Shown here: positions 8,747 through 18,258 of the stretch, piece by piece | Layout of the letters: the number at the start of each line of letters is the position of its first letter | How positions within the stretch are numbered: the stretch's first letter is position 1 | DNA from: an uncultured Alphaproteobacteria bacterium | GTDB lineage: Bacteria; Pseudomonadota; Alphaproteobacteria; Parvibaculales; Parvibaculaceae | Assembly: GCA_903889655.1 (NCBI GenBank) | Contig: CAISYL010000065.1 | Coordinates: forward strand, 1-33,703 | Direction: 5' to 3' | Length of the DNA stretch: 33,703 nucleotides | Program-made: the position numbers and the translations under genes | Notes under the pieces: generated by a model | What the model was told of the DNA's origin: nothing | Databases searched by the model: none | The model's input: the letters and a program-made list of their open reading frames with translations, nothing else

Positions 8747-9619
8747 ATGCCCCTGACGCCTGAAGAGGCGGCGGCGCTGCTTGCCTTCTATGTCGAGGCG
8801 GGCGTGAGCGACGCGTTGGGCGAGGAGGCGGTCGACCGCTACCAGCTCGCGCCACAAAAAGCTGCGCCGGACGCGGAACGGGCACCCCCGCCGCGCGCGC
8901 CCTCCGGCGAACCGCGCCGCGCGCCGCTCGCGCGGGCACCGCTGACGGGTATGGAGGAGCCGGCCCCGATCCGCGCACAGGCACCGGCGACGATCCCGCT
9001 CGAAGAGCGCGAAGCCGTATCGAGCGCCCGCGCCATCGCCGAAGGCTGCCGCAGCCTCGACGAGCTGAAAGACGCCCTTTCGAAATTCGAAGGCTGCGCG
9101 CTGCGCTATACGGCCAAGAACCTCGTCTTCGCCGACGGCAATCCGGAAGCCCGCATCATGCTGGTCGGCGAGGCGCCGGGCCGCGACGAGGATCTGCAGG
9201 GCCTTCCCTTTGTCGGCCGCTCCGGCCAGTTGCTCGACCGGATGCTGGCCTCGATCGGCCTCGACCGCACGGGGGTCTATATCGCCAACACGCTGCCCTG
9301 GCGCCCGCCGGGCAACCGTCCGCCGACGGCCGCCGAACAGGCCATGTGCGAGCCCTTCATCCAGCGCCAGATCGAATTGTCGAAAGCCGAAATCCTGGTG
9401 CTGGTCGGCGGCGTCTCGGCGAAGCAGCTTCTCGCGACCGATACCGGCATCATGCGGCTTCGCGGCCGCTGGTCGACCTACCGCGCGGGCGACCGCGACA
9501 TTCCGGCCCTGCCGATCTTCCACCCGGCCTATCTGCTCCGCCAGCCGGCGCAGAAGCGGCTCGCCTGGCGCGATCTTCTGTCGCTGAAGACACATATCGA
9601 CGCCCTGCCGCCGGTCTGA
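8747..9619 (+). CDS. uracil-DNA glycosylase, family 4-like
   Basis: Removes uracil from DNA as the first step of base excision repair. In this 290-residue protein the active-site block [20 protein letters not shown] is at 141-160, [13 protein letters not shown] at 181-193, and the C-terminal [10 protein letters not shown] motif at 257-266. Residues about 35-90 form a Pro/Ala-rich linker following a short N-terminal helix. Family 4 enzymes normally hold a [4Fe-4S] cluster through a CxxC-type pair and two later cysteines. Here the first position is Phe114 (FEGC, only Cys117 kept) and the third is Trp185 (PWRPPGN), leaving Cys117 and Cys201, so a standard cluster is unlikely. Start 8747 is preferred over 8723 because of the GGGGA nine bases upstream; the call is uncertain. 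Divergent from ETF-QO. Confidence 0.88.
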   Translation: MPLTPEEAAALLAFYVEAGVSDALGEEAVDRYQLAPQKAAPDAERAPPPRAPSGEPRRAPLARAPLTGMEEPAPIRAQAPATIPLEEREAVSSARAIAEGCRSLDELKDALSKFEGCALRYTAKNLVFADGNPEARIMLVGEAPGRDEDLQGLPFVGRSGQLLDRMLASIGLDRTGVYIANTLPWRPPGNRPPTAAEQAMCEPFIQRQIELSKAEILVLVGGVSAKQLLATDTGIMRLRGRWSTYRAGDRDIPALPIFHPAYLLRQPAQKRLAWRDLLSLKTHIDALPPV

Positions 9620-9653
9620 GCAGCCGCCTTATCCCCCCGAAACCGCCTTCATT

Positions 9654-9678
9654 AATCTTTCGCAACTGCGAAAAGATT
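9654..9678. repeat. AT-rich inverted repeat upstream of the lytic transglycosylase gene
   Basis: AATCTTTCGC and GCGAAAAGATT are complementary apart from one bulged base and flank a 4-base loop. It lies 34 bases after the uracil-DNA glycosylase stop and about 40 bases before the next start. It could be an operator or a transcript-end hairpin; no T tract follows, so a classical terminator is less likely. Confidence 0.4.
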
Positions 9679-9718
9679 CAACTCATGCGTGCTTGTGAGA
9701 CCTTACCTCGCAGTTAAG

Positions 9719-11632
9719 ATGCTCCCCATGAACACGGGGGTGTCTCAAAACGGCGCGGCCTTGCGTAACGGCAAAGGCCTGCAAAGCGCAGCTTGCGGCC
9801 AGCGGCTTGTCCGGGTCGCGGGGCTGGCGTTTGTCTGCCTCGTCGGCACATGGGCACTACCCTCGGTTGCCGGCACGCTCGGGACGCTGAGCACGAAGGA
9901 TGCGGCCGCCGCCGCGGCGATGAAGCTGGCCGACCCGCTTCCCGCCAGCGCCAAGATCTGGAGCCCCGAGGTCCTGAGCGGCGCCGACCGCGAACGCTAC
10001 CTGAAAATCTTCGCCGCCCAGAAGCGCGCCGACTGGAAGAAGGCCGACAAGCTCTCCGCCGAACTCTCCGACAAGCGCCTGATGCCCTATGTGCTCCAGC
10101 AGCGCTATCTCGACCCGCGCGCCAAGGCGAAATTCGCCGAGCTCAAGACGTGGATGGCGAATTATTCGAGCGTCCCCGGCGCCGACCGCATTTTCGCCCT
10201 GGCGATGAAGAAGAAGCCGCGCAAGGCCTCCGCGCCCGAGCGGCCCGCCCCGCAGCATTTCCGCCAGCCGACCCACGCGGCCTATTCGGTCGATGACGGC
10301 GACGACGTGGTCGCGTCAGACCGCTTCGCGAAGATCGACGCCCGCGTCCGCGCGCTGGTCCGCGACGAAAAGGCGGTCGACGCGCTCAACTATATGAAGA
10401 CGACGTCGGCGCGCCTCGCGCTGACCGATGTCGAATACGACCGGGTACTGGAGCGCGTCGCCTGCTCCTTCTTCATCGAGAACGACAATGAGCGCGCCTA
10501 TCAGACGGCGGATGAAATTGCCGGCCGTCATGCCCGGCAGGTGCCGCTCGCCGACTGGTATGCCGGCCTCGCGGCCTGGCGCATGGAGCATTATGCCGAC
10601 GCCGCCTGGCATTTCGAGCGGCTGGCACGGTCCGAGACCGTCACCGACTGGCAGAGGGCGGCCGGCGGCTTCTGGGCCGCGCGCGCCTATCTCGCGAACC
10701 GCCAGCCGGAACGCGTGGCCGAGATGCTGGAAATCTCCGCCGACACAGGCGCGACCTTCTACGGCCTCCTCGCGACGCGCCAGCTCGGCCGCGAAGCGCG
10801 CTTTGCCTGGGTCGAGCCGAAGCTCGACCGCACCGGCTACGAAGCCCTGATCGGCGATCCTGCCGTCGCCCGCGCCGTCGCGCTGGCGCAGATCAACCGG
10901 CGCGACCTCGCCGAGCAGGAACTGGTACGCGCGCATGGCTGGCTCGACCCGGCGCTCGACCCCGCGCTGATCGCGCTGGCCTCGACTTTCGATCTTCCCG
11001 CCGTCGAACTCCAGGTTGCGAGCGCCGCGAGCCTGCCGACGCTGCGGCCCGTGGATGGCGAGATCGCCGTCAATGCGGGCCTCTTCCCGATCCCGGATTA
11101 CCAGCCGGCGGACGGCTTCCGCGTCGATCGCGCGCTCTTCTTCGCCTTCATGCGGCAGGAGAGCAAGTTCCGCCCCGACGTGACCTCGCCCGCCGGTGCG
11201 CGCGGACTGATGCAGATCATGCCGGGAACGGCGAGCCACATCATGCGCGACACGACGCTTGCGAGCGCCAACAAGGACCGGCTGCTCGATCCCTCGTTCA
11301 ACCTGACGCTGGCGCAGAACTATCTCGAGACGCTGATGGATTCGGCCGAACCGCGCGGCAATCTCTTCATGCTGACGACGGCCTATAACGGCGGTCCCGG
11401 CAATCTCAATCGCTGGCTCGACAGCATCAACTTCAAGGGCGATCCGTTTCTTTTCATCGAAAGCATTCCGGCGCCCGAAACGCGTGGCTATATAGAGCGC
11501 GTGCTAACGAATTTCTGGATTTACCGTGCAAGGCTCGGCCAGCCGCTCCACTCGCTCGACGTGACCGCGTCCGGCAACTGGCCCGTCTATGAAGCGGCCG
11601 AATCCTCGGACGGACCGCTCTCGTTGCGCTGA
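9719..11632 (+). CDS. soluble-type lytic murein transglycosylase (Slt family)
   Basis: Cleaves the MurNAc-GlcNAc bond of peptidoglycan with formation of 1,6-anhydro muropeptides, in the periplasm. This 637-residue protein has an N-terminal export signal (GLAFVCLVGTWALPSVAG), a long alpha-helical superhelical region with repeat-like helices (for example ALNYMKTTSARLALTDVEYDRVLERVAC and YADAAWHFERLARS), and a C-terminal SLT catalytic domain. In that domain the catalytic Glu is at about 481 (MRQESKFRPDVTSPAGARG), followed by LMQIMPGTA at about 498-506 and AYNGGPGNLNRW. The overall plan equals E. coli Slt70. The start is uncertain: ATG 9719 or 9728, or GTG 9689; no strong ribosome-binding site helps. 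Separated by 54 bases from moaB. Confidence 0.92.
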   Translation: MLPMNTGVSQNGAALRNGKGLQSAACGQRLVRVAGLAFVCLVGTWALPSVAGTLGTLSTKDAAAAAAMKLADPLPASAKIWSPEVLSGADRERYLKIFAAQKRADWKKADKLSAELSDKRLMPYVLQQRYLDPRAKAKFAELKTWMANYSSVPGADRIFALAMKKKPRKASAPERPAPQHFRQPTHAAYSVDDGDDVVASDRFAKIDARVRALVRDEKAVDALNYMKTTSARLALTDVEYDRVLERVACSFFIENDNERAYQTADEIAGRHARQVPLADWYAGLAAWRMEHYADAAWHFERLARSETVTDWQRAAGGFWAARAYLANRQPERVAEMLEISADTGATFYGLLATRQLGREARFAWVEPKLDRTGYEALIGDPAVARAVALAQINRRDLAEQELVRAHGWLDPALDPALIALASTFDLPAVELQVASAASLPTLRPVDGEIAVNAGLFPIPDYQPADGFRVDRALFFAFMRQESKFRPDVTSPAGARGLMQIMPGTASHIMRDTTLASANKDRLLDPSFNLTLAQNYLETLMDSAEPRGNLFMLTTAYNGGPGNLNRWLDSINFKGDPFLFIESIPAPETRGYIERVLTNFWIYRARLGQPLHSLDVTASGNWPVYEAAESSDGPLSLR

Positions 11633-11686
11633 GCACGGAACCCTCCGTCCCACCCGCGTTACAGTAACCATGGAAAGGCACTCCCC

Positions 11687-12220
11687 ATGCCTGGCATCGA
11701 CACGTCGCGTCCCTTCATTCCCCTCAACATCGCCGTCATGACCGTTTCCGACACGCGAACGCGCGAGACGGATACCTCGGGCGACGTTCTCGCCGAACGC
11801 ATCGAAAAGGCGGGCCACAATCTCGCCGACCGCGTCATCGTCACCGACGATCAGCAGATGATCCGCAACCAGCTGCGCTCGTGGATCGCCGACGAAAAGG
11901 TCGACATCATCATCTCGACCGGCGGCACCGGCCTTACCGGTCGTGACGTGACGCCGGAGGCTTTCAAGTCGGTCTATGAAAAGGAGATCGAGGGCTTCTC
12001 CGCGATTTTCCACCGCATCAGCTACGAGAAGATCGGCACCTCGACGATCCAGTCCCGCGCCACCGCCGGCGTCGCCCATGGCAAATATCTCTTTGCACTG
12101 CCGGGCTCTCCCGGCGCCTGTAAGGATGGCTGGGACGAAATCCTCCAGTACCAGCTCGACAACCGCTACCGTCCCTGCAACTTCGTCGAGATCCTGCCCC
12201 GGCTTCAGGAGCACAAATGA
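11687..12220 (+). CDS. moaB: molybdenum cofactor biosynthesis protein B (MoaB)
   Basis: MoaB/Mog-family molybdopterin adenylyltransferase-like protein of 177 residues, acting late in molybdenum cofactor synthesis in the cytoplasm. The N-terminal [19 protein letters not shown], the molybdopterin-binding [11 protein letters not shown] (77-87), the GIGTST-like [14 protein letters not shown] and the C-terminal [16 protein letters not shown] are all family hallmarks. The ATG at 11687 follows a GGAAAGG about 9 bases upstream. Whether it has the full adenylyltransferase activity of Mog or is the MoaB paralog cannot be told here; no other cofactor gene is nearby. Confidence 0.93.
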   Translation: MPGIDTSRPFIPLNIAVMTVSDTRTRETDTSGDVLAERIEKAGHNLADRVIVTDDQQMIRNQLRSWIADEKVDIIISTGGTGLTGRDVTPEAFKSVYEKEIEGFSAIFHRISYEKIGTSTIQSRATAGVAHGKYLFALPGSPGACKDGWDEILQYQLDNRYRPCNFVEILPRLQEHK

Positions 12221-12323
12221 TCCGGAACCCTTGATCCCGCCCCCTCATCGCTCCACTCTTGTCCTCAAACCGCGAACGCCCGCAAGGACGTTCGACAGTC
12301 TGGACCACACGAGAGGAGACGGG

Positions 12324-12746
12324 ATGTTCAAGGAATTCCGGGAGTTCGCGCTCAAGGGCAATGTGCTCGACATGGCGGTCGGCATCATCATCGGTGCCGC
12401 CTTCACGGGCATCGTCACGTCGCTGGTCAACGACGTGCTGATGCCCCCGATCGGCGTTCTGATGGGCGGCGTCGACTTCTCGAATTATTTCGTACCGCTG
12501 AGCATGAACGCGACCCCCGCGTCAATCGAGGCAGCGAAGACCGCCGGCGTGCCCGTGCTCGCCTATGGCAAGTTCATCAACGCGGTCATCAACTTCACCA
12601 TCGTCGCCTTCGCGCTCTTCATGGTGATCCGGCAGATGAACCACCTGAAGGCGAGGATCGCAAAGGGCGAAGCCCCCGCCGCCGAAAAACCCCGCCAGGA
12701 AGTGCTGCTGGAAGAAATTCGCGATCTCTTGAAGGCGCGGAGCTAG
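12324..12746 (+). CDS. mscL: large-conductance mechanosensitive channel
   Basis: A 140-residue homopentameric inner-membrane channel that opens under membrane tension to release solutes during osmotic downshock. [20 protein letters not shown] is the classic N-terminus, followed by TM1 (about 16-44, with [25 protein letters not shown]), a periplasmic loop, TM2 (about 80-102, [23 protein letters not shown]) and a C-terminal helix ending in LLEEIRDLL. The start is fixed by AGGAG six bases before the ATG (GAGAGGAGACGGG). The gene lies 103 bases after moaB, in a gap holding no clear promoter, and its last 4 bases overlap the convergent DUF2064 gene. Confidence 0.96.
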   Translation: MFKEFREFALKGNVLDMAVGIIIGAAFTGIVTSLVNDVLMPPIGVLMGGVDFSNYFVPLSMNATPASIEAAKTAGVPVLAYGKFINAVINFTIVAFALFMVIRQMNHLKARIAKGEAPAAEKPRQEVLLEEIRDLLKARS

Positions 12747-13348
12747 GCCGGCCGCCTGCGCCACCGTTTGAAATCATCCGCCGTATCGACATCGATCAGC
12801 GTTTCGAGCATCGCAACGCTCAACCCCGCGTGGTCTGCATTCGCGCGCGTATCGGCAAGCGCATGTTCGCCCGACCAGCGAACACCGCTGAAGATGTCCG
12901 CGACGCGCGGGAACCGGCTGAGGCCGACGAGCCAGTAGCCGCCATCGTCGGCCGGGCCGAAGACGGCATCGTGGCGGCCAAGCAGGTCGAACGCATCCGC
13001 GATGTGAGGCGCGGCGATGTCGGGAATGTCGCTGCCGATGATGACGACCGGCCCCGGCGGCAGATCGCGCATCAGCCGTCCCATGCGGTGACCGAGATCG
13101 CCCGGGCCTTGGGCGATGCGCGGTACGCCTTCGGGCCAGACGCCTTTTTCATGCACCGAAATATCCGGCGCGAGCGCCAGCACCGTCTGCCAGCGCGGAT
13201 CGGCGCCGACGCGGCGCAGGAGATCGTGGCTGGTGCGGCGATAGAACCGCGCCGCCTCGACCGCGCCGATGCCCTTTGCAAGCCGTGTCTTGACGCGGCC
13301 GAGCATCGGCGCCTTCGCCATCACGACGAGCTGGCGCGTCGGCGACAT
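12743..13348 (-). CDS. DUF2064 / TIGR04282-type glycosyltransferase-like protein
   Basis: A 201-residue cytoplasmic protein of the nucleotidyl/glycosyltransferase A fold, with the family N-terminus [21 protein letters not shown], the [12 protein letters not shown] block and the [12 protein letters not shown] motif. In the literature this group is the 'transferase 1' of a pair, the partner ('transferase 2', TIGR04283) being a family 2 glycosyltransferase; both are found near certain radical SAM proteins. Such a partner is indeed present here two genes upstream (14169-14864). The ATG directly abuts the SDR stop (TGA immediately followed by ATG), showing translational coupling. Substrate unknown. 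Confidence 0.85.
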   Translation of the reverse strand: MSPTRQLVVMAKAPMLGRVKTRLAKGIGAVEAARFYRRTSHDLLRRVGADPRWQTVLALAPDISVHEKGVWPEGVPRIAQGPGDLGHRMGRLMRDLPPGPVVIIGSDIPDIAAPHIADAFDLLGRHDAVFGPADDGGYWLVGLSRFPRVADIFSGVRWSGEHALADTRANADHAGLSVAMLETLIDVDTADDFKRWRRRPA

Positions 13349-14143
13349 TCAGGCGATCGTGTCGATGAGCCCGCCATCGACACGGAGCGCCGCGCCGGTG
13401 GTGGCGGAAGCCTGCGGCGAACAGACATAGACGATCATGTTGGCGACCTCCTCCACCGCCGCCGCGCGGGCGATGATCGAGGATGGCCGGTTCTTTTCCA
13501 TGAAGCCCTTTTCCGCTTCGGCTTCGGGAATGCCCTGCTTTTCCGCCATCTGCTTGAAGAAGACCTCGACGCCTTCCGATTTCGTCGGTCCGGGCAGCAC
13601 AGAGTTCACCGTCACGCCTGTGCCCCGCGCCGTTTTCGCAAGACCGCGCGCGACCGCGAGCTGCGCCGTCTTCGTCATGCCGTAGTGGATCATCTCGGGC
13701 GGAATGTTGAGCGCGGACTCGCTCGAGACGAAAACGATGCGGCCCCAGTTCTTCGCGACCATCTTCGGAAAATAGTGGCGCGCCATGCGGATGCCGCTCA
13801 GTACATTCGTCTCGAAAAAGCGCGTCCAGTCCTCGTCGGAAATATCGACGAAGGCCTTGGGCTCGAAGATGCCGAGATTGTTGACCAGGATGTCGGCATC
13901 GCCGGCCTTGGCGACGAAGGCGTCGGCGCCCGCTTTGGTCGCGAGATCGGCGGCGATGCCCTCGACCTTCGCGCCGGGCACGCGCGCCTTGAACCGCTTC
14001 AGCGCGTCGTCGACGCCCGCCTGTCCGCGCCCGTTGATGACGACATGGGCGCCGGCCTCCGCCAAGCCAACGGCTGCCGCGAAGCCGATACCGTGTGTCG
14101 AACCCGTGACGATGGCTCTCTTGCCGGAAAGATCGATACGCAT
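13349..14143 (-). CDS. short-chain dehydrogenase/reductase (SDR)
   Basis: A 264-residue classical SDR, an NAD(P)-dependent oxidoreductase. The cofactor loop TGSTHGIG is at 13-20, NNLG at 88-91, and the catalytic triad Ser141 (VSSESAL), Tyr154 and Lys158 (YGMTK) is complete. VNSVLPGPTKSEGVEVFFKQM follows the active site, and the C-terminal TGAALRVDGGLIDTIA is usual for the family. The substrate cannot be inferred from motifs. It sits between two transferase genes on the same strand, 25 bases after the family 2 glycosyltransferase, and abuts the DUF2064 gene, so it may supply or modify the sugar or acceptor they handle; this is an inference from position only. Confidence 0.9.
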   Translation of the reverse strand: MRIDLSGKRAIVTGSTHGIGFAAAVGLAEAGAHVVINGRGQAGVDDALKRFKARVPGAKVEGIAADLATKAGADAFVAKAGDADILVNNLGIFEPKAFVDISDEDWTRFFETNVLSGIRMARHYFPKMVAKNWGRIVFVSSESALNIPPEMIHYGMTKTAQLAVARGLAKTARGTGVTVNSVLPGPTKSEGVEVFFKQMAEKQGIPEAEAEKGFMEKNRPSSIIARAAAVEEVANMIVYVCSPQASATTGAALRVDGGLIDTIA

Positions 14144-14168
14144 GGACTGCTCCTGCTGAACGGAAAGA

Positions 14169-14864
14169 TCAGGAGTATATGCGTGCGATGAGGCGCGGTG
14201 GAACGCGCAAATAATAAAGCGTGATGCAAAGTGCGTTGCGGGCGACGCGGCGCAGGAAACCGTCGCGCACGTAGCGCTCGGGGCTGGTGACCGCGCGGGA
14301 CCGCAACATGACGAGGCGCCGCCTGCCGATGCGGCGGACGAGATCGACGTCCTCCATCAGTGGCAATTCGCGATAGCCGCCGAGCCTGTCGTAGAGGCGG
14401 CGGTTCACCAGAAGACCCTGATCACCATAGGGAAGCTTCAGCAGCGCGCAGCGCAAGCCGACCGCCTGCTCGACGACGCGCGCCGCGCCGGAAAAATCGT
14501 CGAGCGCGAAACGGAAGGCGGCCGCGATTTCCGGCCCGCGCACGCGGCCCGACGAAATCTGCTCGAAGAGCTTGCCGACTTCCTGATCCCAGTCGGGCTG
14601 CAGAACCGTGTCGGCATGAAGGAAAAGAAGCCACGCGCTTTTGGCCGCCTTGGCGCCAGCGGCGAGCTGACTGCCGCGACCGCGGGGGCAGCGCACGAAC
14701 TTCGCGCCGGCCGCCTCGGCGATTTCGAACGTGTCGTCGGTCGAACCGCCATCCGCGATGATGACCTCGCGCACCATGCCCTGCACGGCTGCATGCACCA
14801 GCGCCGAGAGAACACGCGGCAGGCTGGCTTCGGAATTGAGGGTGGGAATGACGACGCTGATCAT
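14169..14864 (-). CDS. family 2 glycosyltransferase, TIGR04283 type
   Basis: A 231-residue GT-A fold enzyme. The N-terminus is MISVVIPTLNSEASLPRVLSAL, then VIIADGGSTDDT at 35-46 for nucleotide-sugar binding, LFLHADTVLQPDW at 80-92 containing the metal-binding region, and LPLMEDVDLVRRIG near the C-terminus, the acceptor-side ED motif. The terminal helix is basic and semi-hydrophobic, so membrane association is possible. The start at 14864 is preferred over the TTG at 14882 because the domain begins here. A -10-like TATGAT lies at 14879-14874, only a few bases upstream. It is the first gene of the three-gene minus-strand set and diverges from the radical SAM gene, sharing the 92-base region that carries a LexA box. 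Confidence 0.87.
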   Translation of the reverse strand: MISVVIPTLNSEASLPRVLSALVHAAVQGMVREVIIADGGSTDDTFEIAEAAGAKFVRCPRGRGSQLAAGAKAAKSAWLLFLHADTVLQPDWDQEVGKLFEQISSGRVRGPEIAAAFRFALDDFSGAARVVEQAVGLRCALLKLPYGDQGLLVNRRLYDRLGGYRELPLMEDVDLVRRIGRRRLVMLRSRAVTSPERYVRDGFLRRVARNALCITLYYLRVPPRLIARIYS

Positions 14865-14917
14865 GCGGCCCCCATCATACAAGCCGTTTGATTGAAGGCG
14901 AATGAACTGATGGAAAT

Positions 14918-14932
14918 GTTCTTGTTATGTTC
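14918..14932 (+). promoter_or_regulatory. LexA (SOS) box, alphaproteobacterial type
   Basis: An exact GTTC-N7-GTTC (spacer TTGTTAT), the direct-repeat operator bound by LexA in alphaproteobacteria. It overlaps the -35-like TTGTTA (14922-14927), which is 17 bases from TAGATT (14945-14950), so LexA would block the promoter of the radical SAM gene starting at 14957. It also lies 54 bases upstream of the divergent glycosyltransferase. Confidence 0.7.
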
Positions 14933-14950
14933 TCATTTTTCGATTAGATT
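14922..14950 (+). promoter_or_regulatory. candidate promoter of the radical SAM gene, apparently leaderless
   Basis: TTGTTA and TAGATT are separated by 17 bases. The expected transcription start, 6 to 7 bases past the -10, falls at about 14957, which is the ATG itself. No purine-rich ribosome-binding sequence is found between the -10 and the ATG, consistent with a leaderless message. Confidence 0.45.
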
Positions 14951-14956
14951 TTATGC

Positions 14957-16150
14957 ATGACAGCGAGTCGCGACATAGCACGCCCCGGCCGCCCTGCCGC
15001 CTCCCCCGCCAATTCCCCGATTGGCCGCGGAGCCGCATCCCGGCCTCCCCGCCTGGTGGATCCCGTCCCCCTCGCACCCCAAGGGATCCCCCAGAATGGC
15101 CGCCGCGGCCGGGGCGCGCTTACCAACGACAGCGGCCGCTTCGAGGCGGAGCGTCGCGTGCTTCTGGACGATGGCTGGGGCGTCAACGACGCGCCGCCAC
15201 CCCTGAAGACGCATGTGACGGACGAAACGCCCCGCACCATCATCACGCGCAACACCTCGCCCGATATCGGTTTCGATCGCTCGATCAATCCCTATCGGGG
15301 CTGCGAGCATGGCTGCGTCTACTGCTTCGCCCGGCCGACCCATGCCTATATGGGCCTCTCGCCCGGTCTCGATTTCGAAAGCCGGCTTTTTGCCAAGCCC
15401 AATGCGGCGGCGCTTCTGGAAAAGGAGCTGTCGCGCAAGGGCTACGAGGTGAAGCCGATCGCGATGGGCACGAACACCGATCCCTATCAACCGATAGAGC
15501 AGCGTTACCGCATCACGCGCAGCGTGCTCGAGGTGCTGTCGGCCTATAATCATCCCGTCACCATCGTGACGAAATCGGCCCGCGTCACGCGCGACCTCGA
15601 CATTCTCTCGGATATGGCAAGGCGCGGCCTCGCCAAGGTCGCGTTGTCGGTGACGACGCTCGACGCGAAGCTCGCCCGCGTAATGGAGCCGCGTGCCTCG
15701 ACGCCGTCGCGTCGTCTCGAGGCGATGAAGCTGCTTTCGAGCGCGGGCGTGCCGACCGGCGTCATGGTCGCGCCGGTGATCCCGGCCTTGAACGACAGCG
15801 AGATCGAAAAAATTCTGACGGGCGCGGCTTATGCCGGCGCGACATCGGCGGGCTTCGTGCTGCTGCGCCTGCCCCACGAGATCAAGGATCTCTTCCGCGA
15901 ATGGCTGGAGGAGAACCGGCCCGACGCCGCCGACCATGTGATGTCGCTGATCCGCTCGATGCGCGGCGGCAAGGATTACGACGCCGAATGGGGCAAGCGC
16001 ATGAGAGGCACCGGCCCCTATGCCTGGCAGATCGGCCGCCGCTTCGAAATCGCCACCAGACGCCTGGGTCTCGACCGCGGTGGCTGGAAACTCGACTGCA
16101 CGAAATTCAAGGTGCCGCCGCGAGCGGGGGACCAACTGGCGCTGCTTTAG
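14957..16150 (+). CDS. PA0069-family radical SAM protein (SplB-like, COG1533)
   Basis: A 397-residue radical SAM enzyme. The 4Fe-4S ligands form CxxxCxxC at Cys116, Cys120 and Cys123 ([19 protein letters not shown]), preceded by [28 protein letters not shown] and [17 protein letters not shown] follow as in the COG1533 group related to spore photoproduct lyase. The first 55 residues are low-complexity, Pro/Arg-rich and probably disordered. The biochemical reaction of this family is not established; annotation as DNA repair photolyase is by similarity. The LexA box over its promoter supports a DNA-damage role independently. It is followed by a short repeat and then rnhB. Confidence 0.9.
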   Translation: MTASRDIARPGRPAASPANSPIGRGAASRPPRLVDPVPLAPQGIPQNGRRGRGALTNDSGRFEAERRVLLDDGWGVNDAPPPLKTHVTDETPRTIITRNTSPDIGFDRSINPYRGCEHGCVYCFARPTHAYMGLSPGLDFESRLFAKPNAAALLEKELSRKGYEVKPIAMGTNTDPYQPIEQRYRITRSVLEVLSAYNHPVTIVTKSARVTRDLDILSDMARRGLAKVALSVTTLDAKLARVMEPRASTPSRRLEAMKLLSSAGVPTGVMVAPVIPALNDSEIEKILTGAAYAGATSAGFVLLRLPHEIKDLFREWLEENRPDAADHVMSLIRSMRGGKDYDAEWGKRMRGTGPYAWQIGRRFEIATRRLGLDRGGWKLDCTKFKVPPRAGDQLALL

Positions 16151-16167
16151 TCGTTGTTCAAAAGCAA

Positions 16168-16197
16168 GTGTCGTCCCGGCCTGCGGCGGGATGACAC
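16168..16197. repeat. short palindromic repeat (GTCATCCCG family)
   Basis: GTGTCGTCCCG and CGGGATGACAC are inverted copies with one mismatch, enclosing 8 bases. It lies 17 bases after the radical SAM stop and may act as its transcript end, though no T tract follows. The ends match the outer arms of the larger repeat at 21533-21619, suggesting one dispersed intergenic family. Confidence 0.55.
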
Positions 16198-16226
16198 GAA
16201 ATACTTTATGCGCCAAACTCCGCCTC

Positions 16227-16973
16227 ATGGCGCGGGCACCCAAAAAAGATTCGGCGAAGAAAGACGCGCAGGCGACGAAGCCTCGCGCGCGCGCGAAACC
16301 CGCTTCGCCGATGATCCTCCTGAAGCCCGACTACGCCTTCGAGATCGAGCATGGCGCGCCGCATCTCCTGGTCTGCGGTATCGACGAGGCGGGGCGCGGT
16401 CCGCTGGCGGGGCCGGTGGTCGCCGCCGCCGTCATCATCGACGCGGAGAACTGCCCCGAAGGCCTCAACGATTCGAAGAAGCTCGACGAGGCGCGCCGCG
16501 AAGCTCTCTTCGCGAAGCTGAGCCAATGCGCGGAGATCGGCGTCGGCATCGCCAGCGTCGAGGAAATCGACGAGATCAATATTCTCTGGGCCTCGATGCT
16601 CGCGATGAGCCGCGCCTTCGAGGCGCTCGGCAAGACGCCGCAATTCGCCCTTATCGACGGCAACCGCATTCCGAAACTCGCCTGCCCCGCCCGCGCCATC
16701 GTCGAGGGCGACGCTCGCGTCCTTTCGATCGCCGCCGCCTCGATCATCGCCAAGGTGACGCGCGACCGGTTGATGACCGATCTCGCCGCCGAACATCGCG
16801 GTTATGGCTGGGAAACGAACCGCGGCTACGGCACGCCGGAGCACCTCGATGCACTGACGCGCCTTGGGCCGACGCCGCACCACCGCCGCAGCTTCGCTCC
16901 GGTACGCAACATCTTGAGTCCCGAGATTCCAGAAGGACTCGATCTAGTGGTCGAGAATCCCTTAACCCTTTGA
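16227..16973 (+). CDS. rnhB: ribonuclease HII
   Basis: Cleaves RNA in RNA-DNA hybrids, notably at single ribonucleotides misincorporated in DNA. This 248-residue protein carries the RNase HII signature [19 protein letters not shown] with the first active-site Asp and Glu, LIDGN with the next Asp, and the [20 protein letters not shown] block. The first 28 residues are a Lys/Ala-rich extension ([10 protein letters not shown]) before [11 protein letters not shown]; translation might instead begin at 16311, and neither start has a good ribosome-binding site. The stop codon lies within the GANTC cluster of the downstream ccrM promoter, 61 bases before ccrM. Confidence 0.95.
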   Translation: MARAPKKDSAKKDAQATKPRARAKPASPMILLKPDYAFEIEHGAPHLLVCGIDEAGRGPLAGPVVAAAVIIDAENCPEGLNDSKKLDEARREALFAKLSQCAEIGVGIASVEEIDEINILWASMLAMSRAFEALGKTPQFALIDGNRIPKLACPARAIVEGDARVLSIAAASIIAKVTRDRLMTDLAAEHRGYGWETNRGYGTPEHLDALTRLGPTPHHRRSFAPVRNILSPEIPEGLDLVVENPLTL

Positions 16974-16976
16974 TTC

Positions 16977-17000
<24 letters not shown>
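16925..17000. promoter_or_regulatory. cluster of six GANTC methylation sites upstream of ccrM
   Basis: GANTC occurs at 16925, 16936, 16955, 16972, 16985 and 16996 (GATTC, GACTC, GAATC, GATTC, GAATC, GACTC), six in 76 bases where about 0.3 would be expected in random sequence. Three lie in the end of rnhB, one overlaps its stop and two lie in the ccrM promoter. A TTAACC, resembling a CtrA half-site, is at 16962-16967. Confidence 0.75.
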
Positions 17001-18147
<1,147 letters not shown>

Positions 18148-18198
18148 ACCGGTCCCGCTCCACACGGCCGACGCGACGGAAACCGAAAATAATTTCCG

Positions 18199-18210
18199 GT
18201 CAGTGCTGAC
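18199..18210. promoter_or_regulatory. palindrome GTCAGTGCTGAC upstream of GH3 gene
   Basis: A 12-base dyad (5-bp arms, 2-base centre) sits directly against TGTAAT (18211-18216), a plausible -10, and 48 bases before the GH3 ATG. A second imperfect dyad, ACCGAAAATAATTTCCGGT, lies just upstream (18182-18200). An operator for sugar-responsive control is possible; no regulator gene is adjacent. Confidence 0.35.
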
Positions 18211-18258
18211 TGTAATCTGTTTTCATGTCTAACTCTCCCTCGTCAAAGGGGGAGACGT

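Noticed and set aside
11976-12323. Long N-terminal extension of MscL overlapping moaB
   Set aside because: The extra residues overlap moaB out of frame, while AGGAG and the conserved MFKEF start identify 12324.
14951-16243. 430-codon antisense frame over the radical SAM gene
   Set aside because: The sense gene has an intact CxxxCxxC and family motifs; the antisense translation has none.
16962-16967. TTAACC as a full CtrA site at ccrM
   Set aside because: No second TTAA half lies 7 bases away on either side, so only a half-site can be claimed.
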